Assembly: GCA_003342815.1 (NCBI GenBank)
Contig: PTEX01000003.1
Location: 4,094,611-4,158,610 of the forward strand
Direction of reading: 5' to 3'
Length of the DNA: 64,000 nt
DNA from: Eudromia elegans
Taxonomy: Eukaryota > Chordata > Aves > Tinamiformes > Tinamidae
Part shown: one piece after another, positions 23,376-35,300 of the stretch
Position numbering within the stretch: position 1 is the first letter of the stretch
Layout: each line of letters starts with the position of its first letter
Notes under the pieces: model-generated
What the model was told of the DNA's origin: nothing
What the model saw: only the letters and a program-made list of their open reading frames with translations
Database searches by the model: none
Position numbers and translations under genes: made by a program

Positions 23376-26300
23376 CTGCAAGGAAAGAAACAGAGATTCA
23401 CAAGACGCCACAGGAACAATGTGGTTCAGGAGCACATTTCTTTTGCAGCTCACGCCATGAGTTAACCTCTATTTCCAAATTACAGAAAATGGCACCCCCT
23501 GAGTGACTGTCTGAACTATTAGTACCCTGAAATACATTTGTGGGACATTGGGTTTTCTGAAGGAAACAGTCCATCTGTGAGTCAGCAGTCCAGCAACTTA
23601 CTCCTCTAAGAAAAAAACAAGAATAGTTCAAACCCCTCAATTAATAGAGCTGCCAATACTCACAGAGCACAAAGTAGTCTTCATTTATAATAAAACCTAA
23701 CTTCCTTTCAAACTGATTTTTCAACAGTTAAGTAGTAATATTCACAGCCTCAACCGGGCTGTTTTGTTACCCTGTATAAAAAATGGATTACTCTATTTCT
23801 CTATAAGTTTTTACACCACGACTCTAGGCGAAAAGTAATTTCCAAATGACGAGTAATAAGCGAGAACATTGCACGTAACGCTAGAAATAGAAGTAATACA
23901 TTCATCACATACTTGCTGGTATGTAGAAACTAACAGCTCCTATTAAATGCAACAGCAAACCTGCACGCTTCCACAGACGTGGCTGCTCAGGCTATTTTTA
24001 TCTCAACATTTCCATGCTCAGAGAAAGAGAATATCCAGAATCATGAAACCTTTATTCTCCTTCCTGTCTCCTGATACCCCCTCCTGGGACAAAAGGAGAC
24101 ACTATGCCTACAAAAACAGTTCTTAAGCCAAAAAAGAAAATAAAAACGAACAAAATAAATCCCCCCCCAGTTAGAAATATCCTACCGGAAAACAGGAAAA
24201 CAAAACCCACCACGCTCAAGGCCACGTGCTCTCGTGGGAGCTGCCGGCCAGTCCGTATCAGGGTTACCCATGGAAATGTGTCCTCCGTAGCCTCGTGGCA
24301 CTCATCTCCCTGCCCCTCCATCCCCTTGTCTCTCTGCCCATCACTTCCTTTCCTCCCTTCCTGCGTCAGCTCTCCACAGGCAGTGCCAGTGCCCTCTGTG
24401 CTCTCGGGAAGGGGAAGAGGGTTCTGCACCACAGAAGCCTCCTTCAATAAACCCCCGGCAGGCTACTCCATGGAAATGCCTGATGCTTTAGGAACCCAGC
24501 AGCCAAATATCAGTGCTGACGCTTGCATGATTTGAAATAGGTATAGCATCGCTATACCTTGGCAAAGCACCCCTTACCTGCCAGAACTTCTGTTCTCTGG
24601 AAAAGATTTTCTGAATGCTTCTCAGTTAACACATCAGTGTCGTCTCCTGACTCATCGCTGTTTTTCTTGGCATTTGTCTCAGGCCTTTGCTCTTTATCAA
24701 TTTCTTCCAGTGACTGTGGCAGAAAAAGGAAAACAAACGTGTTTTATAGAGCAAAAGCACAACAAGTCTGCACAGCCACCGCTAGCCATGGCAGCCAGAA
24801 AGCTACGCCTCGACACACATGCTCTACCTTACTGACAAACACAGCAAACGGTGCTTTTTGACAGCAGAAAGCTGCACTAAACATGGTAAACGGATCCAAT
24901 AGGCATCATGATGTCAGAAACAAACTTTTCACTTTTGAGTTTTGTCTTTTAAGTTGTTTTTCCCACCCTTTCCCTGTGCATATAACACCATTCTGGATTA
25001 AGTCCCAGGGCAGCTCTCTGGGTAAGCAATGACTGACTGTAAAGCTCTGTGCCCAACAACCGTCAGCTCAGGGGACAAACCCTTAGGAAGGATCATTTGG
25101 GGAACAACTTCCTTCCCTACCTTTGAGCATCAACAACATTAGAGATTAATCCGACCTACACTAATCTAAGTGTCTATTTTACAATCAATAAAAAGACTTG
25201 ATAAGTCATTGTAAAGGAGATGATTGTCTACAATGCAAGTATGTAAGCTTAGGTAGGATGACTCCTACCCTTAATTGCTACAATTGTCTGGCATCTCTTT
25301 CCTTTTTAAGCGAATGCTAAAAAACCTAGTAAAATCCCATAGTTTTACCACTAGGTTTAACGTAAAAACAGAATAAATTAAAAAAACCCACCAACAACAA
25401 AATCCATTCACATTTTACCTAGGGAAAGAACACTATCCAACTATTTGCCCCCAAAGTACATTTCAGTAAATAGTTGTTAAATGCTGCTAGTATTTATAGG
25501 TATAATAGCCTTTAAAGGAAATAGCAATGCTGCAGTTAACACATCAGTCCCCCTGTAGGTGTTTCGTGTGTAACCTGACTTGGAAAAAATCAGTGGTAGA
25601 AAATTCTGTGATATTACATGGTACCTTGGACATATTCAACTTGCAGTTAAACAAAATAGAATTTTCCTTTAAGAGGGAATTTTCTCATAGTATTTTAATA
25701 TTTTACATTTTGCACCTCTCCAAAAAGATTAAAAACCAAAACCAATAAATAGCAGTACATCACTACAAGTTGAGGCAAAGGCAGCAAGTGGTGTTAATCT
25801 AGACTGCAGAATAGCAAGAATGAAGGCAAGACAGCCTGGAGCTTCAGCTCACTTTCAGGGATGAGAAACTGGGTTTTGTTGTTTACGTATCTCTGTGCAC
25901 ACGAAATCCAGATGTCGCCACCCAAGCTTTCTACTGGGAATAAAAGTGTCTGAGCAGCCCAGCACTCAGTTAACAGGCTGCAATAACATGAAGTGAGGGT
26001 TTTGTTTTTGTAATAGGTCTAAATCAACTACAGCTAGCATCGAATCAGCAACAGGGCCCAGCAGAACCGTTTTAAATCACGCCGCTGCTCTGGCCCCACC
26101 TTTGTTTGCGCTGGCATCTTGGTCTGCGTTTTCAGCGTGGTCGTCTCGGCTCGCGACGCGTCGCTGGGTGTTGGCATCTTTGGAAGCGTTCTGGATGTTG
26201 CTGCCACCGCACCGTCCTCATCCTCTTCAGCCCCTGAAGACAGAACGGTTGACACGTCACGGAAGCGCAGAATGCTCCTGGAGCTCTTACACTTCCTTAA

Positions 26301-29300
26301 TGTTAGTTTTGCTGGCGGAGCACTGAGGCTCAGAGTGCTGAGGTAACCACAGCAATACAACAAAACAACAGTGCAAACTCTGTGCCCGCAGCTGTCAGGG
26401 GGGTTTTGCTCCAACCGATCTGTACTGTCCGTACTGAAGAGGAAAAAGACACTACCTGGGTTAAGCGAGAGCCAGGAAATTACCAAGGCGCTTCCGAAAT
26501 GAACAATGAATCCCAGTAAAAGCATAAAAGTAATATGAAAATCTATAATGAGGAGAGGGACTCTGTAATAGAAATGGTGGCAGTCAGGGCGGCCCTTTCT
26601 TTTAACATATTTCTTCAACAATAGTAACAACAAAAACTCTTCTGCCTGTTTACATCAAACCCATTTTACATCTAAACATTTTTAAAAAATAGTAGCTGCC
26701 ATCTGCTTTCTACCATTCCAACAGAAAGAACATCCCTGCCTTATGCTTTGCTCACCAGGAGCCCACATCTTTCATTTTTAAGCTACACATACTTTAAAAG
26801 CCTTTTTTCTTTTGAAATAAAAGATAAAGCGATAGAAAATCCCCTAAAGGTGACCTAAAATTTAAATATCCTCCACGTCCAAAGCCCTCCTCAAGTGTTA
26901 AGGCTCCTTTAAAACAAGATAATGGACATGACTAATTAAGAACCTTTTGTGGTATTAGAGGGAATGAGAGGCAGACAATAAACTAAAATGCAAGGGCTGA
27001 AAAAGAATAGATCTATTAGACCATTCCTCAGGAATCTCAATATCTCTTCTGGTCACTACAGACATTGGGTTGCCAAATAACTATCGGTAATAGGTCTGGA
27101 AAATATGCATGAAAGTAATTCCTGACAAATAAAAATACAGCCTCTGATACCAGAATAGTGTGACGTAGACCTTCCAAATCGACTTTTATCTTTTTTTTTT
27201 GTATAAAAATAAAACAGGCTGGAAATCCAAATGTAATAGCAAAATCTGAAATTCAGGATTAAGAATTACACACATTCGACTTTGAAAGAAAAGGTGTTAG
27301 CCAGATAATAACTAAGACAACTGCTGAAAAACTCATTTAGGAAAATTAGGAAAGCATTATATCAAGCTACTAATAAAGTCTTAAGAAATACTAAAATTAC
27401 ATGCAACCTTAAATAACAAAAGACCTCACACAACATGAATCAAATATCTTCTTGAAACACTACTCAAAAACAACAACAAAAAAAATCCTGCTTCAAAACA
27501 TAGCTAGGGAAAGGAATCCATTGGGAACATTTTCCTGGCCAAGCCTCAATATTTTTCCTTGAGAAATGTGTGCCCAGTGCTCAGCCTACTTTACTTTCCC
27601 TCCCAGTTAGATCAGACTCCCACACCAAGGCAATTAAAACTTACAATCAGATCAGAAACCTGATAAAATACTCTTTGAAAGAACTTGCTTTTTATTTTTT
27701 TCTATAGAATGATGAAATCCATTTAACCCCAATTTAAATGCATCCTCCACTTAAAGCAATGGTCACATCTTCCATATAAACCATTTTTTGTACTGAAAAA
27801 ATTACTTAAGAAAATCACTTTAAGAAAAAATTAAATTAAGAAAATTACTTAAGGTCACATTTTCCCATGTTTTATTCCAAAGTAAGTACACAAGCAAGTT
27901 ACAATGAGCCCTTCACAGCAAGGTAACTGCATAGGTGAGGATTTGGTTCCTCTTCTAAAAGTAGGGACCCAAAACAAGATAGATCTATTTTCTTCCCTAT
28001 GTAGCATAAAACGCTATAAATTCATCTTTCACAAGGTACTGCTGCCCAAACAAGTCTGAACTCCAGTCTCCACGGCAGGCACTTTTTAGATATTTTCCAT
28101 CACAGATCCATTGAATATGTGTGAACAGCACAAAAGCTAGGGCCAGAGATGGGACCAAGATTTGGGACTCTCAGCATCCAGCAGTTGCCTAAATTCACTC
28201 TCCTCTGCCCATGTTCCTATATCTGCTCCGATATATCCTGCATTCTAGGCAAATGCAGCCTACACAGAGGAGATGAGACACAGCCTCATCCCAGCCTCTT
28301 GCTTGGAACAGTCTTCCAGATAGTGAGAGTTAGAGAAGCCTGAACCTCTGACTAAGGAGGATACAGATCTCAAGGCTCAACATCTTGGTGACTAACCTAA
28401 TGCCTGGACTACTCACCAGACTTCCAGCACAGGTACCCAACTCCTCTTCCAACCAACCAACACTGGGGCACCTATCATTTAGATGGGCCTAAGGCATCTG
28501 CTCAGAGACGTAACAGCTGCTGCTTCTAATTAGCTTTCTCCAGACAGCTTTCTGCCTGGCATGAAGCAGGTCTAATGGGAGGAAACCATTTCCCTTCCTA
28601 AAGGGAAAGGAATCTCATAGTTGTCCATAAATAGAACGGAGGCATCAGAGAAAGTTCTCTACCTCTCTCTGAGGCAGCGATGAAATTTCACACAGTCTCA
28701 TGTTCTCTTTGAGAGAAAAAGAAAACCAAAACCCCTGTGTCCAAAGTATGAGAGGAAAGATTAAAAAAACAGTTTCTTTAGGATGCCCAGATACCCTTTT
28801 CATGGTGGTCAGAATTACCCTAGATTGTGCTGCACTGTTGGAAATATCCAATAAATCCCTCAGTTCTGTGCCCTACTATGAGCTACCCCTTGGACAGCAG
28901 GAACACAAGTACTTCTGCCTGAGGAAACTAGTGAGTAACTCAATAGTGTGTGCCAGTCTGAATAACTGTACATTAGTTACAAGGACGATTTTTACATCCC
29001 TGACTGCAGTGGTAGTTAGCATTCTTATTGTAAGGCAGCTAATGAGTAACTCATAATGTCAAATAAATCCAACCATTTCACTCTATCTTTTGTGTTTGGT
29101 GTCGTGTTTGTTTGCTAGTGCACCTCACACTGGGAGCCCTGGCACCATAAGGAAGCTTGTCATAAGCTGGGCTCACACTTAACTCGGCATCTCTTTCATA
29201 CCTTCTACCTCTAATCATCAATGTAACATGTACCTGAACGTGCTAGATATTTTCAACTGCCTTTACCTCACCCTCACCCCCACCAAAAGCTGCCAACCCA

Positions 29301-32300
29301 ACCCACAGTCAGCACAGTGCTAGACAACCATGGATAAGGGCACTAGTGAACAGGGCACTAGTGCCCTAACAGAGACCGGGAGCTGACAGCAATGGGACTG
29401 GGCAAGGAGGGCATCTCTCCTCACATTGTCATTTGGGGAAAAAGAAGAAAAATGAATAAATTAAGGATGAAGACTGACTATACCTAAGTATAGGATTCTT
29501 TCTGACACAATTAAAATGGGATCATGGTAGGTTGTGATGTTACAGGAGCTAGCTAACACGGCAGTCATATCATGATGGCCCCAGGGCCGGCCACCACCAC
29601 CACCACCAGGAGGTCCCTGGTGAGGGCCACACTGAACACATTTCCATGGGACTTGCACATAAAATCCAGCAGAGACGGTGCCTTTCCTAAACTTAAGACC
29701 AGTCAGTCACGCTGCTTAGTGACTCCTTCCCTGGCACCTGCAAGACCAGGGATCTGGTTAAGAATTTTTTTTATGCTAGAGAAAAAAATTAAATGTTAGT
29801 TATAAAAGCATTTTGAGTTGCCTATAGATGGGAAAACTTATGGTAACTTTTTTATCGTGCTATGTACAAACTTCTACACCAAAACCAGTGATCGCTTGGG
29901 GACTGAAGACCCTCTGCAAAGATAAAGGCTGATGGAAGGAGGGGGTTGGAAAAAACAGGACCAATGAATTCACTACAGTCTTTCTGCTTTTGACAAAAGA
30001 TAATCGGGAAGCAGAGATGAACACACATGGTTTCCTCAAAAAATGCTGACCAAAGGATTCTGACTGGACATTTGGGCAAGGGAGCTTCAGCAGATGCATA
30101 TACATGAAGGATAAAGAGATTGCAAAAGAAAAGAGTGGGGAGGGAGCAGAACCACCTTTTCTAAACTTGGAAAAGGCCCTTGGCCAATTTAACTTGAAAT
30201 ATGTCATGCTTACAGTGACATTTGTCCATGTTAATGCTCCTTGCAAACCTGCAAGGGCATTAATGGGGGTCCTGACAACTCGTGTTTATCTCCGTAGGCC
30301 TGGTGGCAGCCAGCAACTTTCATACTGAAGAAGGGACTCTGCATGTTGTCATCTTGGATCTGCTTGCTTAGAGTGGAATTACACAGCAAGAAAACTGCTC
30401 CTGAGTGAGAAGTCTCCTCGGGCTCAGAACACTGCATCCTTGAGCACCAGGTAGAGATAGAGACATTCAAGACTATCTGAGGGGTACAGGACATCATCTG
30501 GCTCAAAAACGGAGAGAGCAGTAAATGTATCTCGTCCCAACCTCAGACAAATTATGTGCGGACGAGTACAGGGAAAGGGGATGGCAATTTTCTTTCCTCT
30601 AAGAATTTGTCCACAGGAGAATACAACTGGGTTCACAGACTGCTCAGAAGATTGTTTGAAGTTGGACTTCTTCCATTTTTTGAAAGGATTAGATTTGGGT
30701 ACTGGCACAGAAACCTCTCTGGATGGGCATACAGGAGCCCTAGTCTACAAAACTCCACGTTGGAAAAGGACAGAGGTTGCCAGAGGTAACAAGGGGGTCA
30801 GAGCACATGGTTTCCTTAGTGCACAACACACACTCAAACTTCCACCTATGGCTTGTGGCTGAGCACAGGAAAAGAGAGGAGGACGCAAAGATGTTACTGT
30901 CTGTCATGTCCAAGGATACTTTTTCTGTCCTTCTGGTTCCAGTTTTACTACTAAGATGAGTTAAGAGAGACTGATGCCAGTTCTTGTATAATCCTTTCCA
31001 CTTAAAAGAGCGGCTGCGTTTTTGAATCACCTGTATTAGAAAAAGCTAGTATCTAAGGAGGGAAGAAAAACAGATAATTTTTCCATACCTCTCTTTATTG
31101 TCAGCCTGTTTCCTTCCCTGAAGTTTACCAAATCACCAGCTACTGAAGACAGGTCAGAATGGGATGCTGACTAAAAGGGTAATTTTTTCAGAGCCCAGAT
31201 TTTTCCTTGGATAGTGATTGGAATTTGCCCATATTACTGAATTGTTAACATTTTTTATTCGTGTGAAATGTCCCTCAGAGAGGTACAAAAAGAGGTCCAA
31301 TCAAGCCACTGATAACACTGACATGTCAAATTCACCCTAAAGAGGACTCTAAAATACAAAGTATCTCTCAGGTGCCAGTGCCTAACAGACCTTCATTTGT
31401 CCAGCAGCAGAAATGAAACATCCACAGAATTAATTTTAGCATACCTTAAAATCTTCACAAAAAGAAAAATCCATATAATAATAATATTGTAACAATAAAG
31501 ATACTCATGTAAGTCCTGACCGAGATTAACAAAGCCAAAGCTCTGAAACAAGAGTTCATACTTAAAAATTCACAGGTAGCTGTAAACATCAAAAGACAGA
31601 TCACAAAAATTGGAGTAAGAAACAAACAAATAGCACACTTGGAAGATGAATGGGATTTCCACAACCACTTTGCAAATATCAACATCAATAAAGACATTTC
31701 TCATTCAAAACAACAGTAAAATCCCACACTTAACTTCTAACGACTGTAGTCTCCCAGCTACTCTAGAAGACGTTCTACAAAGAGGCTGTCAGAGAAGCGA
31801 TTGATGAGGTTTCACTGACAGCCTTTTGAAAAGTTATGAGCTAGCTACAAGCCTCTAAAGAACATAATGAATATAATGAATAAGAGAGAAAAAGATTGCT
31901 GCTGCAATGTTTCCATAAAGACAGCAAGACTGCTAAACTAGGATTATGTCATGGGAGAAGTAAACCTTCTATAAGCCTTATTTCTAAACTCCAGGGAAAG
32001 CTGCAGAGAAACTAGGAGGGATGGCAGAAAGAAAATAACTAGGGGCACGAGGGAAAAGGTGAGATGATGCAACTAAGGAATAAGAGCAGAAAGCTAATAT
32101 TTAAAAGCCAGCTGGCAGAGGTGTTTAACAGTCTGTAAATACAGAGTCAAGTACTCCAGATTCTCACCAAAACAATCGCTTTCAACTCAAAAAGGAAAAT
32201 CATAGAGCTTCCCCAAATTTTTAAGTTACTTCTTGTACTTTTTAAAATCAAGTTGCAAGATTTTGTCTTACCTGAACCTGACCCAGAAGAATAGTCATCA

Positions 32301-32383
32301 TCATCAATTGGATAGACGCCTGATGCTTCTTCAACAGAGCTGTTCTCAAGGTATAAATCTTTATCAGAGGTCACATCTGTTCT
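23212..32383 (-). CDS. SDC2: Syndecan-2 core protein, coding exons 2-5 (5' partial)
   Basis: Four exons (32272-32383, 26100-26233, 24578-24713, 23212-23375) join on the minus strand into 181 residues plus a TAA stop. Syndecan-2 is a single-pass membrane proteoglycan whose heparan sulfate chains bind growth factors and matrix, and whose cytoplasmic tail binds PDZ proteins and the cytoskeleton. The joined product has an acidic stretch with Ser-Gly chain-attachment sites, a Thr/Ser-rich stalk, a GGVIG-containing membrane helix, the [11 protein letters not shown]1 segment, a variable segment, and the C-terminal EFYA. The variable segment ([14 protein letters not shown]) separates it from syndecan-4 and the other paralogues. 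Adding the missing exon of about 20 residues gives roughly 201, the length of mammalian syndecan-2. All internal exons have GT-AG borders and phases 0/1/0/1. Intron 2 is 6.0 kb, intron 3 1.4 kb and intron 4 1.2 kb; intron 1 exceeds 31 kb. Confidence 0.96.
23376..24577 (-). other. SDC2: SDC2 intron 4
   Basis: This 1.2 kb intron is bounded by GTAAGG and TTTCTTTCCTTGCAG. A C-run near 24161-24170 and a purine/pyrimidine-skewed part around 24230-24430 are the only compositional features. I see no repeat family in it. Confidence 0.9.
24578..24713 (-). CDS. SDC2: SDC2 exon 4: juxtamembrane ectodomain
   Basis: This 136-base exon encodes 45 codons plus one base. It starts [17 protein letters not shown] and ends in the membrane-proximal [15 protein letters not shown]. 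The acceptor is tctgccacag|TCA in phase 0, and the donor GCAG|GTAAGG in phase 1 leads into the membrane exon. EKHS-N-LF-RTEVLA is highly conserved in syndecan-2; from memory the human protein has a Lys where this one has Gln just before RTEV. This region is where syndecan ectodomains are shed by proteases. The Gln codon CAG also creates an internal AG that resembles a 3' splice site (see findings). Confidence 0.95.
24714..26099 (-). other. SDC2: SDC2 intron 3
   Basis: This 1.4 kb AT-rich intron runs from the weak GTGGGG donor after exon 3 to the CTGCCACAG acceptor of exon 4. I see no repeats or conserved coding sequence. Confidence 0.88.
26100..26233 (-). CDS. SDC2: SDC2 exon 3: central ectodomain
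   Basis: This 134-base exon completes the split Gly codon and adds 44 residues, starting [14 protein letters not shown] and ending [16 protein letters not shown]. The human exon, from memory, also has TTSRPLPK, ETTTL and IPAQTK, so order and spacing agree, although the middle is divergent as is usual for syndecan ectodomains. The Thr-rich part is compatible with O-glycosylation. The acceptor is tgtcttcag|GG. The donor is AAG|GTGGGG, which lacks the usual A at +3 and +4 and looks weak. The exon is rich in CpG compared with the AT-rich introns around it. Skipping it would shift the frame, since exon 2 ends in phase 1 and exon 4 starts in phase 0. Confidence 0.92.
26234..32271 (-). other. SDC2: SDC2 intron 2
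   Basis: This 6.0 kb AT-rich intron lies between the exon 2 donor GTAAGACA and the exon 3 acceptor TGTCTTCAG. It holds a short CCA repeat at 29591-29608 and a 16-base palindrome at 29352-29367. I see no transposable element or additional coding exon. Confidence 0.88.
29591..29608. repeat. (CCA)6 trinucleotide repeat
   Basis: Six perfect CCA units lie in SDC2 intron 2. Confidence 0.9.
32272..32383 (-). CDS. SDC2: SDC2 exon 2: N-terminal ectodomain with heparan-sulfate attachment sites
   Basis: This 112-base exon encodes 37 codons plus one base. It begins [16 protein letters not shown] and continues with the acidic [12 protein letters not shown] run. The Ser-Gly pairs after an acidic cluster are the syndecan glycosaminoglycan attachment signal. 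The acceptor reads ttctctgttttccag before AGA, so the exon starts in phase 0, as expected after a signal-peptide exon. The donor is G|GTAAG, phase 1. The human equivalent, from memory, is RAELTSDKDMYLDNSS, so this is a clear orthologue. The attachment cluster is split across the exon 2/3 junction, with the last Gly completed by exon 3. No cleavable signal sequence is encoded here, so this is not the first coding exon. Confidence 0.95.
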
Positions 32384-35300
32384 CTGGAAAACAGAGAAGA
32401 ACGAACGGTTAAAAAGATAATGGTTCTCCAGCCTAGCAGTCTCTTCATTTTCACTCCTATTTCAGAGGCGAATGTTGGCACACTGAGAAGTTCGTAGCTT
32501 AGTTTATGCAACACATTTGTCTAAGGTGTTAAAGAATTTCGTAAAAATTATAGCATAAAAAAAACCATTCTGCACAATGAAAACTCGGAAATCACACAAT
32601 ATGTAGGAAGGCCCTTTCAAATCACACTTCAACTCATTAAATGCAGGAGTGAATAAACAGGATTTCCAATATGCCCAGAAGAGCTTTAGTGACAAAAAAG
32701 AAGCGAATCTCAAGACTGAAGCCCTTCAGTCCAGATATCAAAAACACAAATCTAAGGACTGCCATCTGAAGCCAGTCATTTCACCTCAAATGGCAAGCAA
32801 TGGCAGCACATATCAAAAGCCATCTTTGATGCACATCAGGCCATATCTCAGTAAACTCCAAGTTACAATGAATGACTGGGACTATAGATTGCAAATATTA
32901 AAAGACACAGTTGTTGATTAAAAATCATGGCATTTACAGCTGGATCAGAAAGCACGCCTCTACAATTACGCTTGCACAAAAGACTATGATGCTACAATTC
33001 CTAAGTTCAGGCACCTCTCAAACCTCAGCTACGGCTTCAACAAGCTAGAAAAATTGCTTCCTGTTACCCCCGCCACCATTTTCCAGAAGTGTTCCTCACT
33101 GAAGAGAGTTGATAATGAAAGAGGTCTCTGTATTTACTTTATGTTAACTAAACACTTCAGGTTCTGAAAGACTAGCAACTATCTTTCTCCATAGCAACTT
33201 GCACTTTGTCTACAGGCCATAAGCAACCTTATGGGAGCCACGTATCCCTGATTTCTTCAAAACAGAAGTAGTCGTATGGGCAGCTACTTCCATTAATCAG
33301 CTCTTCTGTGAAGAGCTGTTTGCCATGACCTGTTAAAAAAGTGTGCCAAATGTAAATGGAGCTTTAAGAAGAGTACTATGTGTCTACTGAATTCAATGCA
33401 ATCTTCAGAACCTCCTGCTCCACTCTTGAGTCCCAAGGTTTCCAATTCATGATTATTTCTTACTACAAAATATTTATTGGACATTTTTCTTCTACAGAAC
33501 ATTTGTTATTGCTTTCCTAAAGGGACAAACTGTGGAGAGGGTAACACTTCCATGCAAAGACCCAAACATGACCTTCTAATGCATTTTTTTTCTGCCAGAG
33601 GTCCTAAAAACTTGAAGACACTTGTGATTTTCTTTAAGTAGTCTTTTGGTAACTGATCACTCTTCCAACCTTCTGGAATTCCCATTGACTGTCTCTACAG
33701 CAGAAAAGTATTCTTCAGTTTGAAAGTACAAAAATCTTCTCAAGAAAAGCAGATATGTCATCCTGATTAACAAATATACTTAAGAATAAGAGAGGAAAGC
33801 ACTAAAGATACCTAACACTTTTGTGAACAGCTCTGAACTAAATAAGCATTATCCTACTTCTCTTTTAAAGAAGAAAGAGAATACTATTCTTACTAAAAAT
33901 CGGCTCTTGGAACTGCAACTTTTACCTGTGGGGTATGTGGCAAAGCACCTTTGTTTCTAGGGTGCAGAGACTGCTTTGTGTGCGGTGCTTTGTTTTGTTT
34001 TTGTTTTGGTTTTTTGAGGGGGAGCAGGGCTCAGGGTAACACAAAAACCTTGTTTCCAGCTGCTGCTCCGGTTCACACGGTCTGCCTGAAACCGGCAATG
34101 GTCCAAAGCAGAAATTCAAGATGACGTCTGGCCACTACCAAATGACTTAATTCCTTTGCAAGATGTCTCCAAAGGAAGCACTGAAGTGCCTCGGTAGGTA
34201 CATAGTTGGTATTGTCATTAAGCCTCAGCGGAGATTGTTTCCTTGTAGGAAAACAACTCCCTCTCACAAGGCAAATATCCTGCTATTGATCTGACTGCAA
34301 CAATGGAGCAGGCAACTTCGCCCTACTTTAATTTCAGCTGCAGTCATGATACAAAATAGCCCACTCCTCAACATCAGGAAGGAAAAAAACCAGATGCATT
34401 TAAAACGAACCGCAGGTGGCTGACAAGGAGTATAGACCAGGCAGACAATACTCAAAAGTTATCAGAGGTGGTAAATATTACCAAAAGCAAACTAGCAAAA
34501 ATGTTAAAATGCTACTTGTAGAACTTAAGCTACAGAAATTGCCAGTAGAGCTCGACGTGTTCAGAGAAACACTCCAAGTTTGCCACATTTCTAAAAATAT
34601 AAATTCGCCAATCAACTTATTTCCTAGGCCATTTCCCAGTTCTGTCTTTATCAGAACTAAACTTATTAGAACTCTAAAAGAAACCAAACTCCAAATCCTT
34701 CCCTCAACCTTGTCAAAATATCCCAAAACAACATTTTGCTGCTTTTTCCAAACTCGGGGAATCAGAGAGGACTGAAGTGATTCCTGTCAGTTCTTCCAAA
34801 GTTTCCCATTTCTTTAAGACAGCCAAGCAGCTCCCCAGCCCAAACCAAGCTTCGCGTGCCCAGTCAGCCAGGCTCCCCACCATTCACATGCACTCCCTTT
34901 CTTTCAATGAATTACAGCTTACTGGCTGCCAAAAGCTTTCATTTCTAGCTATGCTGAAATGTTCTCAAGATTCAAACCAGCTGAAAACAGAGAAAACAAA
35001 AATGGAGGAAAATAATGTGTAGCTTACAGCAGTAAAATTAGCTTCTGTTGTGTTTTATTCTGGGAGTGTAAAGGATATAATGTAAAACACATTAAATAAT
35101 GTCTAATGTGGATGGTATAACTATATCAGAATGAGAACTCTATTCCCTTCAGAAAGAGTCTTATAAATCTAAAGTTTACTGTACAGGGAGCCATAAGGTC
35201 CAGTGAACCCCAAATACATTGAGATTAGACACCCAGCTCTATCTGATGAATACGTTCTGCTGCTTCTCTGGACTCAGAGCCTCATCCTTCAGCCACCGCT

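Noticed and set aside
26034-26633. 199-codon minus-strand frame as one uninterrupted coding unit
   Set aside because: Only 26100-26233 is coding (SDC2 exon 3). The rest is intron read through past clear splice sites.
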